This document shows positions 9,193 to 17,419 of a stretch of 64,000 nt of DNA, piece by piece (within the stretch, counting starts at the first letter, position 1; each line of letters opens with the position of its first letter). Source of the stretch: an uncultured Paracoccaceae bacterium (lineage in GTDB: Bacteria; Pseudomonadota; Alphaproteobacteria; Rhodobacterales; Rhodobacteraceae); contig CALSOO010000005.1 of NCBI GenBank assembly GCA_943787985.1, forward strand, positions 519,858 through 583,857, given 5' to 3'. The position numbers and the translations under genes are program-made. The notes below the pieces were generated by a model. That model did not search any database. It was not told where the DNA came from and saw only the letters and a list, made by a program, of their open reading frames with translations.

Positions 9193-10302
9193 TTAGCCCC
9201 CCAGCAACGTATTGATCCGGGCGCTGATATCGGCGCGCATGACCCCCGATCGTGGTGCATCGTGCAGGGTTGTGAACCAATGCTCCGGCGGGTTGCGGCC
9301 ACGGCTGTTGCCGTCGAAACGCAGCGCGCGCAGAATATCCTGAGCGGCATCCGGCAGCACGTCAGGTGCGTCAAAGCCGTTTAGAACGCCCCAAATTCCT
9401 GTCCAACACCGCCCCACGGACCACGGATTATAGCCTCCGCCCCCAAGCACCAAAAGCCGCGGCGACGCCCCCATCAACGCCGACACCACATCGCGGTGCG
9501 CGCCGTTTGACAGGCACAAGCGCGATTGGGGGTCTTCCTCAATCGCGTCGGAGCCGCATTGGATCACCAATGCATCAGGGGCGAAATCGGTCACCAGCGG
9601 CGCGATCACTTCATCGCGGATCAGGCCCATTTCACTGTCGTTCAAGCCCGCAGGCACGGCCAGATTATACGTCTGTCGTTCTGCGTCCCCTGCCGTGTGT
9701 CCGGTGCGCGGCCAGCGTCCTTCTTCGTGCACCGAGATCATTAAACACTCCGGATCCTCCCCGAACGCATGTTCGACCCCGTCAGGATGATGCGCGTCAA
9801 TATCCACATAAGCCACGCGCGCCGCCCCGTGATAGCGCAGGGACAAGAGCGCCAGAACCGGATCGTTCAGATAGCAGAACCCGTTGGCACGGTTGGGAAA
9901 TCCGTGGTGCGTGCCCCCTGCAGGATGATGCACGATACCGCCCTGCGCCAGCAATTCACCCGCCAATAGCGCGCCACCCGCAGCCGTGGCAGGGCGACGG
10001 TACATCTCTGGGAATACAGGATTGGACGGGGTGCCAAGCCCATAGATTTCGCGCACGGCATCGCTCACGGTTTGGGTGGTTTCGGCGGCAAGCAAGGCAG
10101 CCACGTAATCCGGATCATGCCACACATGCAGCGCGGATGGTTTGGCGCGAGGGCTGGGCACGTAGACATCATGCGGCAACCAGCCCAAAGCGCGGCTCAG
10201 GTCCATGACCGTGGACACCCGAGGGACGCGCAACGGATGCCACGCGCCATAGGTCGAGCCGCGATAAATCTCGGAGCCGATGAAAAGAGGGCGTTTTTCC
10301 AT
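9193..10302 (-). CDS. histone deacetylase-fold amidohydrolase (AcuC/acetylpolyamine type)
   Basis: 369 residues. The arginase/deacetylase fold is marked by GGTHHGFPNRANGFCYLND (the His-His charge relay and metal region, about residues 127-145), YVDIDAHHPDGVEHAF (metal Asp and His), and GGGGYNPWSVGRCW near the C-terminus. Bacterial members remove acetyl groups from polyamines, from acetyl-CoA synthetase lysines, or from other amides. It reads against the transporter cluster and its start lies 55 bases from the first permease gene, so the two share a short divergent control region. Context (M20 deacylase, P1 peptidase) favours a small-molecule amidase role. This is inference. Confidence 0.85.
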   Translation of the reverse strand: MEKRPLFIGSEIYRGSTYGAWHPLRVPRVSTVMDLSRALGWLPHDVYVPSPRAKPSALHVWHDPDYVAALLAAETTQTVSDAVREIYGLGTPSNPVFPEMYRRPATAAGGALLAGELLAQGGIVHHPAGGTHHGFPNRANGFCYLNDPVLALLSLRYHGAARVAYVDIDAHHPDGVEHAFGEDPECLMISVHEEGRWPRTGHTAGDAERQTYNLAVPAGLNDSEMGLIRDEVIAPLVTDFAPDALVIQCGSDAIEEDPQSRLCLSNGAHRDVVSALMGASPRLLVLGGGGYNPWSVGRCWTGIWGVLNGFDAPDVLPDAAQDILRALRFDGNSRGRNPPEHWFTTLHDAPRSGVMRADISARINTLLGG

Positions 10303-10357
10303 GGCTCATACAGCTAAACCGTTTGCGCCTCGCCGCAACCCCACCTAGCCTCTGGAT

Positions 10358-11305
10358 ATGCTGCGCTATACCCTCAAACGCCTTTTGTCGCTGATGATCA
10401 GCCTTGCCGTTGCATCGGTGCTGATTTTCTTTGTGATCGAGGTCGCCCCTGGCGATCCTGCGTCCTTTATGCTGGGCATCAATGCGCAGCCTGACACGGT
10501 GGCGGCCCTGCGCGCGGAACTGGGCCTTGATGTGTCAAAATGGCAGCGGTACGTGGCGTGGGTTCAGGGCATGCTGGTCGGGGATTTTGGCACCTCCTAC
10601 ACCTACCGCACTCCTGTGGCGCAAATGGTCAGTGACCGTTTGTGGGTGTCGCTGCCCCTGACGCTTTATGCACTGGCGCTGTCGACGTTCATCGCGTTTC
10701 CCGCGGGCATGTACGCCGCCGCACGCCGTGGGCGCGCGGGCGATGTGACTGTGATGGGCGCGACGCAACTGGGGGTCGCTATCCCGAATTTCTGGTTTGC
10801 CATGATGCTGGTGCTGGTCTTTGCAATCAACTTGCGCTGGTTCTCTGCTGGCGGGTTTGCGGGCTGGGACAAAGGGCTGGGGGCGGGGGTGTGGTCGCTC
10901 ACCTTGCCGGCCATCGCGTTGGCTCTGCCCCAAGCCGCAATTCTGGCGCGCGTCATGCGCAGCGCCTTGTTGGATGTGCTGAACGAAGACTATATGCGCA
11001 CCGCGCGCGCCAAAGGGTTAACGCGTGCCCAGACCATCTGGCGGCACGGGTTGCGCAATGCGTTGATTCCGGTGCTGACAATCATTGGCTTGCAGTTCTC
11101 GTTCTTGCTGGCGGGGTCGATCATCATCGAACAGGTGTTTTACCTCCCCGGCCTTGGGCGGTTGGTGTTCCAAGCCATTTCAGCACGGGATTTGATCGTG
11201 GTGGAAAGCGTGGTGATGTTGCTGGTCTTTGCGGTGATCGTGGTGAATTTTGCCGTGGATCTGGCCTATGCCGCTGTTGATCCCAGATTGAGGGCGCGCA
11301 CATGA
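10358..11305 (+). CDS. ABC transporter permease, DppB/OppB type
   Basis: 315 residues. The N-terminus MLRYTLKRLLSLMISLAVASVLIFFVIEVAPGDPA is the standard first membrane helix of DppB-type permeases. About six membrane segments follow. The cytoplasmic EAA loop that contacts the ATPase is seen in YMRTARAKGLTRAQTIWRHG (about residues 207-226). It pairs with the next gene, whose start overlaps its stop by four bases, to form the inner-membrane channel for the solute bound by the family 5 protein at 7240-8718. Confidence 0.93.
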   Translation: MLRYTLKRLLSLMISLAVASVLIFFVIEVAPGDPASFMLGINAQPDTVAALRAELGLDVSKWQRYVAWVQGMLVGDFGTSYTYRTPVAQMVSDRLWVSLPLTLYALALSTFIAFPAGMYAAARRGRAGDVTVMGATQLGVAIPNFWFAMMLVLVFAINLRWFSAGGFAGWDKGLGAGVWSLTLPAIALALPQAAILARVMRSALLDVLNEDYMRTARAKGLTRAQTIWRHGLRNALIPVLTIIGLQFSFLLAGSIIIEQVFYLPGLGRLVFQAISARDLIVVESVVMLLVFAVIVVNFAVDLAYAAVDPRLRART

Positions 11306-12117
11306 ACCGCAATCTGATCATCGGCGGCACCCTGTCTTTGATCGCTGTGATGGCGGCGCTGGTGTCCTTTGTGTGGACGCCTTTCGATCACGCCTCCATG
11401 AACATTCCCGAAAAGTTGCAGACCCCCAATTTGGTGAACTGGTTTGGCACGGACCACTTCGGGCGTGACATGTTCAGCATGATAATGGTGGGCGCGCGCA
11501 CCTCGATTGCGGTGGCATTTGTGGCGGTGGGCATTGGCATGGGGCTGGGCATTCCGCTGGGGCTTTGGGCGGCGGCGCGCAAAGGCGCGTGGATTGACGA
11601 ACTGATCATGCGCGCCAACGATCTGATTTTCGCCTTTCCCTCGCTGGTGATCGCGATCCTGATCACGGCGATCTTCGGGGCGGGGGCAGTGAATGCGATC
11701 ATCGCCATCGGCATCTTTAACATCCCCGTTTTCGCACGGGTTGTGCGCGGCGCCGCGATGCCCCTTTGGGAACGGGAATTTATCCTTGCCGCCCGCGTGG
11801 CTGGCAAAAACGCGGCGCGCATTTCAGTGGAACATATCCTGCCCAACGTGATGAACCTGTTGATTGTGCAAGCGACGATCCAATTCTCGCTGGGGATCCT
11901 TGCCGAAGCGGCCCTCAGCTACGTCGGCCTGGGTGCGCAACCCCCGACACCCAGTTGGGGGCGCATGCTGGCGGATGCGCAGACCCTTGTCAGCATCGCC
12001 CCGCACATGGCGCTGATCCCCGGATTTGCGATCATCATCACCGTGTTGGGGCTGAACCTGATGGGCGACGGGCTGCGGGATCACCTGAATCCCCGCCTTA
12101 GGGTGGCCCGCACATGA
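11302..12117 (+). CDS. ABC transporter permease, DppC/OppC type
   Basis: 271 residues. It has the DppC hallmark GTDHFGRDMFSMIMVGARTS after the first membrane helix and the EAA-loop equivalent EFILAARVAGKNAARISVEH near residues 155-174. The C-terminal GDGLRDHLNPRLR is also typical. It overlaps the preceding permease gene (ATGA) and the following ATPase gene (ATGA), so the three are translationally coupled. Confidence 0.93.
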   Translation: MNRNLIIGGTLSLIAVMAALVSFVWTPFDHASMNIPEKLQTPNLVNWFGTDHFGRDMFSMIMVGARTSIAVAFVAVGIGMGLGIPLGLWAAARKGAWIDELIMRANDLIFAFPSLVIAILITAIFGAGAVNAIIAIGIFNIPVFARVVRGAAMPLWEREFILAARVAGKNAARISVEHILPNVMNLLIVQATIQFSLGILAEAALSYVGLGAQPPTPSWGRMLADAQTLVSIAPHMALIPGFAIIITVLGLNLMGDGLRDHLNPRLRVART

Positions 12118-13739
12118 GCTTGCTTGAAATCACCGGACTGAGCCTTGCCATCGACGGCACACCGATCTTGCAGGACGTCTCCTTGTCGATCAATGCGGGG
12201 CAGATTGTGGCCGTCACCGGCGAAAGCGGCTCGGGTAAATCTATGACTGCGCTTGGGGTGATGGGGCTGTTGCCGGACCGCACAACCACGTCGGGCAAGG
12301 TCCTGTTGGATGGCAAAGACCTGTTGTCCCTGTCCGAGGCCGATATGTGTCGCCTGCGCGGCAACGCCATCGGTATGGTGTTTCAGGAACCCATGACCGC
12401 GTTGAACCCTGTGCAAACCATCGGGGATCAAGTGGCGGAAACCATTCTGATCCACGGCGCAATGGGACGCAAAGACGCCTATGCGCGCGCGGCTGAGATG
12501 CTGACGCGGGTGGGCTTGCCCCCAGACCGCTTTCCATTGTCGCGCTATCCGCATGAATTGTCCGGCGGGCAACGCCAACGGGTGGTTATTGCGATGGCCA
12601 TCGCGCTGCGCCCGCGCCTGTTGATCGCCGATGAACCGACAACAGCATTGGACGTAACAACCCAAGCGCAAATTCTCGAGTTGTTGCGGGATCTGGCGCG
12701 CGATTTCGACATGGGGTTGTTGATGATCACCCATGACCTGGCCGTCGTCGCGGACATGGCCGATCACATCGTCGTCATGCGTTTGGGCGAAGTTGTGGAG
12801 CAAGGACCGACCATGGCGTTGCTCACCAATATGCAGCACGAATACACAAAAATGTTGTTCGCAGCCTCAAGTCATGAGGTTGATTTACCCTATAAATCCT
12901 CAACGGATGTGTTGCTGTCAGTGACCGATGTGCGGCGCAGCTATGTGTTGCCGCGCACCCGTCTGTTCGGGGCAACAGGGCGGTTTGAAGCCCTCAAAGG
13001 GGTCAGTTTTGACATCAAACGCGGGGAACGCGTGGGGTTGGTGGGCGAAAGCGGATGCGGGAAATCCACGCTCACCCGCGCCATTCTGGGGCTGGACGCT
13101 GTGCAATCAGGCAGCATCACACTGAGCAGTGCGCCTGTGTTCGCAGGCAACGCCCCCAACCTTGCGGTGCGGCGCAAAATGCAGGTGGTGTTTCAGGACC
13201 CCTTTGGCAGCTTCAACCCGCGCCACAAGGTCGAACGCCTGATCACCGAACCGTTTCACTTGCTCGACGTGCCGCCAACGGGGGCCATGCGACAGGCGCT
13301 GATTGATGAAACCTTGCTAGCCGTCGGTTTGGAGCCAAGCGATGCGCAGAAATACATCCACCAGTTTTCGGGCGGGCAACGCCAGCGGATCGCAATTGCG
13401 CGGGCGCTGATCATTCAACCCGAGCTTATCGTGTTTGATGAGGCGGTGAGCGCGCTGGACGTTTCGGTTCGGGCGCAAATTCTGGACCTGTTGGCAGAGT
13501 TGAGCAACAAATACGGCCTGACGTATCTGTTCATCAGTCATGATCTAAGCGTCGTGCGCACCATCACCGACCGCGTTCTGGTGATGCAAAGCGGTGAGAT
13601 CGTGGAACAAGGTCGCACCCCCGAGGTCTTTGCAAGACCGCGCCATCCCTATACTCAACAATTGTTAAAAGCCGCGCCAGTGCTCCCTGATCTGTCGCAT
13701 CTCCATATGATGACCGACCAAAAGGATCTCTCCACGTGA
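12114..13739 (+). CDS. dipeptide-type ABC transporter ATPase, fused DppD-DppF
   Basis: 541 residues with two complete nucleotide-binding domains. Domain 1 has Walker A GESGSGKS near residue 36, signature LSGGQRQRV and Walker B LLIADEPTTALD. Domain 2 has Walker A GESGCGKS near residue 310, signature FSGGQRQRI and LIVFDEAVSALD. The second Walker B reads DEAVS rather than DEPTS, a common variant in this family. A single fused protein therefore replaces the separate DppD and DppF subunits and powers the two permeases. The fusion is frequent in Rhodobacterales. Confidence 0.93.
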   Translation: MSLLEITGLSLAIDGTPILQDVSLSINAGQIVAVTGESGSGKSMTALGVMGLLPDRTTTSGKVLLDGKDLLSLSEADMCRLRGNAIGMVFQEPMTALNPVQTIGDQVAETILIHGAMGRKDAYARAAEMLTRVGLPPDRFPLSRYPHELSGGQRQRVVIAMAIALRPRLLIADEPTTALDVTTQAQILELLRDLARDFDMGLLMITHDLAVVADMADHIVVMRLGEVVEQGPTMALLTNMQHEYTKMLFAASSHEVDLPYKSSTDVLLSVTDVRRSYVLPRTRLFGATGRFEALKGVSFDIKRGERVGLVGESGCGKSTLTRAILGLDAVQSGSITLSSAPVFAGNAPNLAVRRKMQVVFQDPFGSFNPRHKVERLITEPFHLLDVPPTGAMRQALIDETLLAVGLEPSDAQKYIHQFSGGQRQRIAIARALIIQPELIVFDEAVSALDVSVRAQILDLLAELSNKYGLTYLFISHDLSVVRTITDRVLVMQSGEIVEQGRTPEVFARPRHPYTQQLLKAAPVLPDLSHLHMMTDQKDLST

Positions 13740-14518
13740 TATTCATCCGCCTGCTCTTTGTGGCCATTCTGGCCTTTCCCGCCGCGGCAACTGCCCAACA
13801 ACAAAACGTCAGTAAACAGGACGTCGTGCGATTGTTGGAAAAGCTGCAATTGGAACAGAACAACCCTGACGCATTGGAAGGCTTGGGGTTTCGCGGGGAA
13901 AAACTGGATTTGATGCTGGATCACGGTCAAAAGCTGGCCCAAAACCGCGTCATTCTGGAATTTATGGCCGATAAGCTGATCGGCGCGCAATCCGGTGCGC
14001 AACCAGCGGACGCTTTGGGCGGTTTGATGACCCCTTTGTTGCGGCGCGGCATGCCCTATTTGCCCATCAAAGAGCAGCGCTATTTTCTGAACGTTGAATT
14101 CACGGTGATGCAGGCCATGAACACCACCAATTGCGGCCGTTCTGTCAAGGAAACGATCGCCCCCCAAGTTTTTGCGCGCAGCCTTGCGATCACGACCGCG
14201 CGCCTGAACGCTCCGGCCCTCAAGGAATATCTGCGCGTGGTGCGCAAAGCGTCAACCACGGGTGTGTCCAAACCAAAGCCGCCGCGTATGTCCGAGGCCA
14301 CAAAAGAAAGAGTCCTGGAACGGTTCGCGACCAAATTGCAGGATAAAGCCGCCGAAAAAGGACTGTCGCGCGCATTTGCCCGCGCCGACGTGAGCCTAAG
14401 GCAGTTGAGCAACCGCGAAGCCTGTCAATTGGGACTGTTGTTCGTGGAAACCGTTCTGGACACCACAGGCGCGGACCAGCGCCCGATGCTGCAGCTTTTC
14501 TGGCGCGATTTTCAATAG
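13736..14518 (+). CDS. exported hypothetical protein downstream of the ABC genes
   Basis: 260 residues starting at GTG 13736, whose GTGA overlaps the ATPase stop. The N-terminus is a Sec signal peptide (FIRLLFVAILAFPAAATA then QQQ). The mature part is helical, with many Leu, Glu and Lys residues, and resembles helical periplasmic proteins without a recognised enzymatic motif. I do not know the family. Coupling to the transporter suggests co-expression, but a transport role is not shown. It ends 20 bases before the SDR gene. Confidence 0.7.
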   Translation: MIFIRLLFVAILAFPAAATAQQQNVSKQDVVRLLEKLQLEQNNPDALEGLGFRGEKLDLMLDHGQKLAQNRVILEFMADKLIGAQSGAQPADALGGLMTPLLRRGMPYLPIKEQRYFLNVEFTVMQAMNTTNCGRSVKETIAPQVFARSLAITTARLNAPALKEYLRVVRKASTTGVSKPKPPRMSEATKERVLERFATKLQDKAAEKGLSRAFARADVSLRQLSNREACQLGLLFVETVLDTTGADQRPMLQLFWRDFQ

Positions 14519-14538
14519 ATTAACTCAAGGAGCATCTC

Positions 14539-15285
14539 ATGCGACTGCAAGGGAAAACAGCGATTGTGACCGGCGGGGCCTCAGGCTTCGGAGCGGGGAT
14601 CGTGCAAAAATTCGTGACCGAAGGGGCGCGGGTTCTGGTGGCCGATATCAATGGCGCAGGGGCTGAAACAGAGGCCGCCAAACATGGCGGCGCCGCCGTG
14701 GCCTGTCAGGTTGATGTGTCGGACGGGGCCTCTGTGCAGGAAATGGTCAAAGCCGCGCTCGCAGCATTCGGGCACGTGGATATTCTGGTGAACAACGCAG
14801 GCGTCACCCATTTGCCAACGCCCATGGAAGACGTGAGCGAAGACGATTTTGACCGCGTCTACCGCGTGAACATGAAATCCGTCTACCTCACAGCGCGCAA
14901 CCTTGTCCCTCACATGAAATCCCGCAACAGCGGTGTAATCCTGAACGTGGCCTCTACGGCAGGCGTTTCTCCGCGCCCGCGCCTGAACTGGTACAATGCC
15001 TCCAAGGGCTGGATGATCAACGCGACCAAAGGCATGGCTGTTGAACTCGCCCCTGAGGGCATCCGCGTCAACGCCCTAAACCCTGTGGCGGGGGAAACTC
15101 CCCTGCTCAAAAGCTTTATGGGCGAGGACACCCCCGAAGTGCGCGCCAAGTTCCTGTCCACCATCCCCTTGGGGCGCTTTTCCACGCCAGAGGACATGGG
15201 GAATGCCGCCTGTTATCTGTGCTCGGACGAAGCCAGCATGATCACCGGTGTGGCAATGGAAGTCGACGGGGGCCGTTGCATATGA
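14539..15285 (+). CDS. short-chain dehydrogenase/reductase
   Basis: 248 residues of the classical SDR family. The NAD(P) motif is TGGASGFGAG (residues 12-21), followed by NNAG (about 89-92), the catalytic Ser in NVASTAG and the Tyr/Lys pair in WYNASKG. The acidic VADINGAGAE after beta-2 suggests NAD(H) preference. The C-terminal MEVDGGRCI is typical. It would oxidise a hydroxy group or reduce a keto group of a pathway intermediate. AAGGAG precedes the ATG. Its stop overlaps the next cupin gene by four bases. Confidence 0.92.
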   Translation: MRLQGKTAIVTGGASGFGAGIVQKFVTEGARVLVADINGAGAETEAAKHGGAAVACQVDVSDGASVQEMVKAALAAFGHVDILVNNAGVTHLPTPMEDVSEDDFDRVYRVNMKSVYLTARNLVPHMKSRNSGVILNVASTAGVSPRPRLNWYNASKGWMINATKGMAVELAPEGIRVNALNPVAGETPLLKSFMGEDTPEVRAKFLSTIPLGRFSTPEDMGNAACYLCSDEASMITGVAMEVDGGRCI

Positions 15286-15632
15286 AGCCCGTCAACCTGG
15301 GCGAAAAGCTTGCTACATTTGACAGCCACTGGGACCCGCATGTGGTGGCGGATTACAATGACAACGACGTCATGGTCGTCAAGTTCATCGGTGAATTTCC
15401 GTTCCACGACCACCCTGACACCGACGATTTCTTTTTGGTGCTTGAGGGGGAAATGGTCATGGATCTGGAGGGCGAAAGCCACACGGTCAAAGCAGGCGAA
15501 ATGTTTGTGGTGCCTAAGGGCATGACCCATCGCCCGCGCGCTGAGGCGGAGTGCAAAGTTTTGTTGATCGAACCAAAAGGCGTGCCAAACACCGGCGATC
15601 CCGCAACCGCCGCGCCGAAACCACGGATTTGA
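15282..15632 (+). CDS. small cupin protein
   Basis: 116 residues from ATG 15282, which overlaps the SDR stop (ATGA). A longer frame reaches back to 15219 but would sit inside the SDR gene. The cupin motif pair is visible as FHDHPDTDDFFLVLEGEM and AGEMFVVPKGMTHRP. The family is broad (mannose-6-phosphate-isomerase-like small cupins), and the substrate cannot be inferred. Four bases separate it from the P1 peptidase gene. Confidence 0.85.
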   Translation: MKPVNLGEKLATFDSHWDPHVVADYNDNDVMVVKFIGEFPFHDHPDTDDFFLVLEGEMVMDLEGESHTVKAGEMFVVPKGMTHRPRAEAECKVLLIEPKGVPNTGDPATAAPKPRI

Positions 15633-15636
15633 CCCC

Positions 15637-16638
15637 ATGATACCTGGCCCAAAGAACAGCATCACTGACATTGCGGGCCTGCGCGTGGGCAATGCCAGCG
15701 ACGCTGCACTCAAATCTGGCAGCACGGTTTTGCTGGCCCAAGATCCTTTTGTTGCAAGCGTTGCCGTCATGGGCGGCGCCCCCGGCACGCGGGAAACGGA
15801 CCTGTTGGCCCCGGACAAATCTGTGGCCAAAGTCGACGCTTTGGTGCTGTCGGGTGGATCGGCCTATGGGCTGGATGCCTGTTCGGGCGTGGTGGACGGG
15901 CTGCGCGCTTTGGGGCGTGGATACAAGGTGGCGCAGGCGGTGATCCCTTTGGTGCCCGGTGCGATCCTGTTTGATCTGATCAATGGCGGCGAGAAGGACT
16001 GGGACGAAAACCCCTACCGCGCCCTTGGACGCCGCGCCTTGGACGCCGCGCAAGAGACGTTTGACATCGGCACCGTCGGCGCAGGCACCGGCGCGTTGAC
16101 GGGGATGTTCAAAGGCGGGCTTGGCACTGCATCTTTGGTGTTGCCCTGCGGGGCCACAGTCGGCGCGTTGGTCGCGGCCAATCCCGTCGGCAGCGCCACA
16201 ACCCCTTCTGACACGCATTTCTGGGCCGCCCCCTTCGAGATCGACGGCGAATTTGGAGGCAAAGGGCCAGACCCCGAGTCCGGCTTGGGTCGGGATCTGC
16301 CCCACCGCAAAATGACCGCCCTGTTCGAGCGGGCCAACACCACCATCGCAATCGTTGCCACCGATATGACGCTGGACAAAGCACAGTGCCAACGCATGGC
16401 GACCGCGGCCCATGACGGGATCGGACGCGCCATTGTGCCCGCGCATTGTCCTGGGGACGGGGACTTGGTATTTGCACTGTCCACAGGTGCGCGGCCCATG
16501 GCGTCACCGGACAAGGACCTGCTGTTGGCAGGACACGCCGCCTCCCTTTGCCTAAGCCGCGCAATCGCCCGCGCGGTCTATGCCGCGACACCGGCGGCAG
16601 GGGATTTGATGCCCTGTTGGAGCGATCAAAATGCCTGA
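15637..16638 (+). CDS. P1 family peptidase (DmpA/BapA-type aminopeptidase)
   Basis: 333 residues. The N-terminal NSITDIAGLRVGNASD, the GGSAYGLDA segment and FDIGTVGAGTGALTGMFKGG are hallmarks of the P1/DmpA family, N-terminal nucleophile hydrolases that self-cleave into two chains. Known members are L-aminopeptidases, D-amidases, esterases and beta-aminopeptidases. This fits a cluster that imports peptide-like compounds and removes acyl groups. The start is 4 bases after the cupin stop, and the end overlaps the hydrolase gene by 8 bases. The exact self-cleavage site is not certain from reading. Confidence 0.87.
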   Translation: MIPGPKNSITDIAGLRVGNASDAALKSGSTVLLAQDPFVASVAVMGGAPGTRETDLLAPDKSVAKVDALVLSGGSAYGLDACSGVVDGLRALGRGYKVAQAVIPLVPGAILFDLINGGEKDWDENPYRALGRRALDAAQETFDIGTVGAGTGALTGMFKGGLGTASLVLPCGATVGALVAANPVGSATTPSDTHFWAAPFEIDGEFGGKGPDPESGLGRDLPHRKMTALFERANTTIAIVATDMTLDKAQCQRMATAAHDGIGRAIVPAHCPGDGDLVFALSTGARPMASPDKDLLLAGHAASLCLSRAIARAVYAATPAAGDLMPCWSDQNA

Positions 16639-17419
16639 GCTACACTTGGATGACGTCACCCTGCACTATGAGATCAGCGGGACCGGCCCCCCGCTTTTGA
16701 TGCTCGCAGGGATGATGAGTGATAGCGCCAGTTGGGCGCCGCTGGTGTCCTCGCTCGAAGAGCATCACACGCTGATCCGACCGGACAATCGCACGACGGG
16801 GCGCACAACGCCGTGGGATGCCCCCGTTTCTGTCGAGCTGTGCGCCGATGATGCTCTTGCGTTGCTTGACCACCTCGACCTGCCCTGCGCGCATGTTTTG
16901 GGCCACTCAATGGGAGGCATGATCGCCATGACGCTGGCGCGCCGCGCCCCTGAACGGGTTCACTCGCTGGCCTTGGCCGCGTCTGCTCCTGTGCGCATGG
17001 CCCGCACCCTAGCCCTGTTTGGCAGCCTTGTTGCGATCCGACGCAGCAACGCACCCGCCGATACATGGCTCAACGCCCTGTTGCCGTGGCTTTTTGCGCC
17101 AATGGTTTACGATATCGAGGGCGCGGTGGAGGAGGCGGTTGCCGCGTCGCTGGCCTATCCTTACGCCCAGTCCGTCGACGCGATGGCACATCAGATCGAA
17201 GCACTCGCAGCCTTTGACCCTGCCCCGCTCAAAGGTCCTTATCCGATGCCAACGCAAGCCTTCCTTGCTGAAAACGATCTGCTGCTTCCCACAAAAATCG
17301 CCCAAGCCGCGTTGGACGGCATCAACATCCGCGTTCTGCGCGGTGCAGGCCATTCTATCCACTGGGATTCACCGGGCGAATTCCGGCACTTTCTTCTCAA
17401 ATTCACAGGTGACGCATGA
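16631..17419 (+). CDS. alpha/beta hydrolase
   Basis: 262 residues. The nucleophile elbow GHSMGG is near residue 95, the oxyanion region is LMLAGMMSDSASW, and the catalytic His is in GAGHSIHWDSP near residue 241. The acid is probably the Asp or Glu in FLAENDLLLPT. It belongs to the broad esterase, lactonase and 3-oxoadipate enol-lactonase-like group. The coupled position in the cluster suggests it hydrolyses an ester or lactone intermediate. Confidence 0.88.
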   Translation: MPELHLDDVTLHYEISGTGPPLLMLAGMMSDSASWAPLVSSLEEHHTLIRPDNRTTGRTTPWDAPVSVELCADDALALLDHLDLPCAHVLGHSMGGMIAMTLARRAPERVHSLALAASAPVRMARTLALFGSLVAIRRSNAPADTWLNALLPWLFAPMVYDIEGAVEEAVAASLAYPYAQSVDAMAHQIEALAAFDPAPLKGPYPMPTQAFLAENDLLLPTKIAQAALDGINIRVLRGAGHSIHWDSPGEFRHFLLKFTGDA

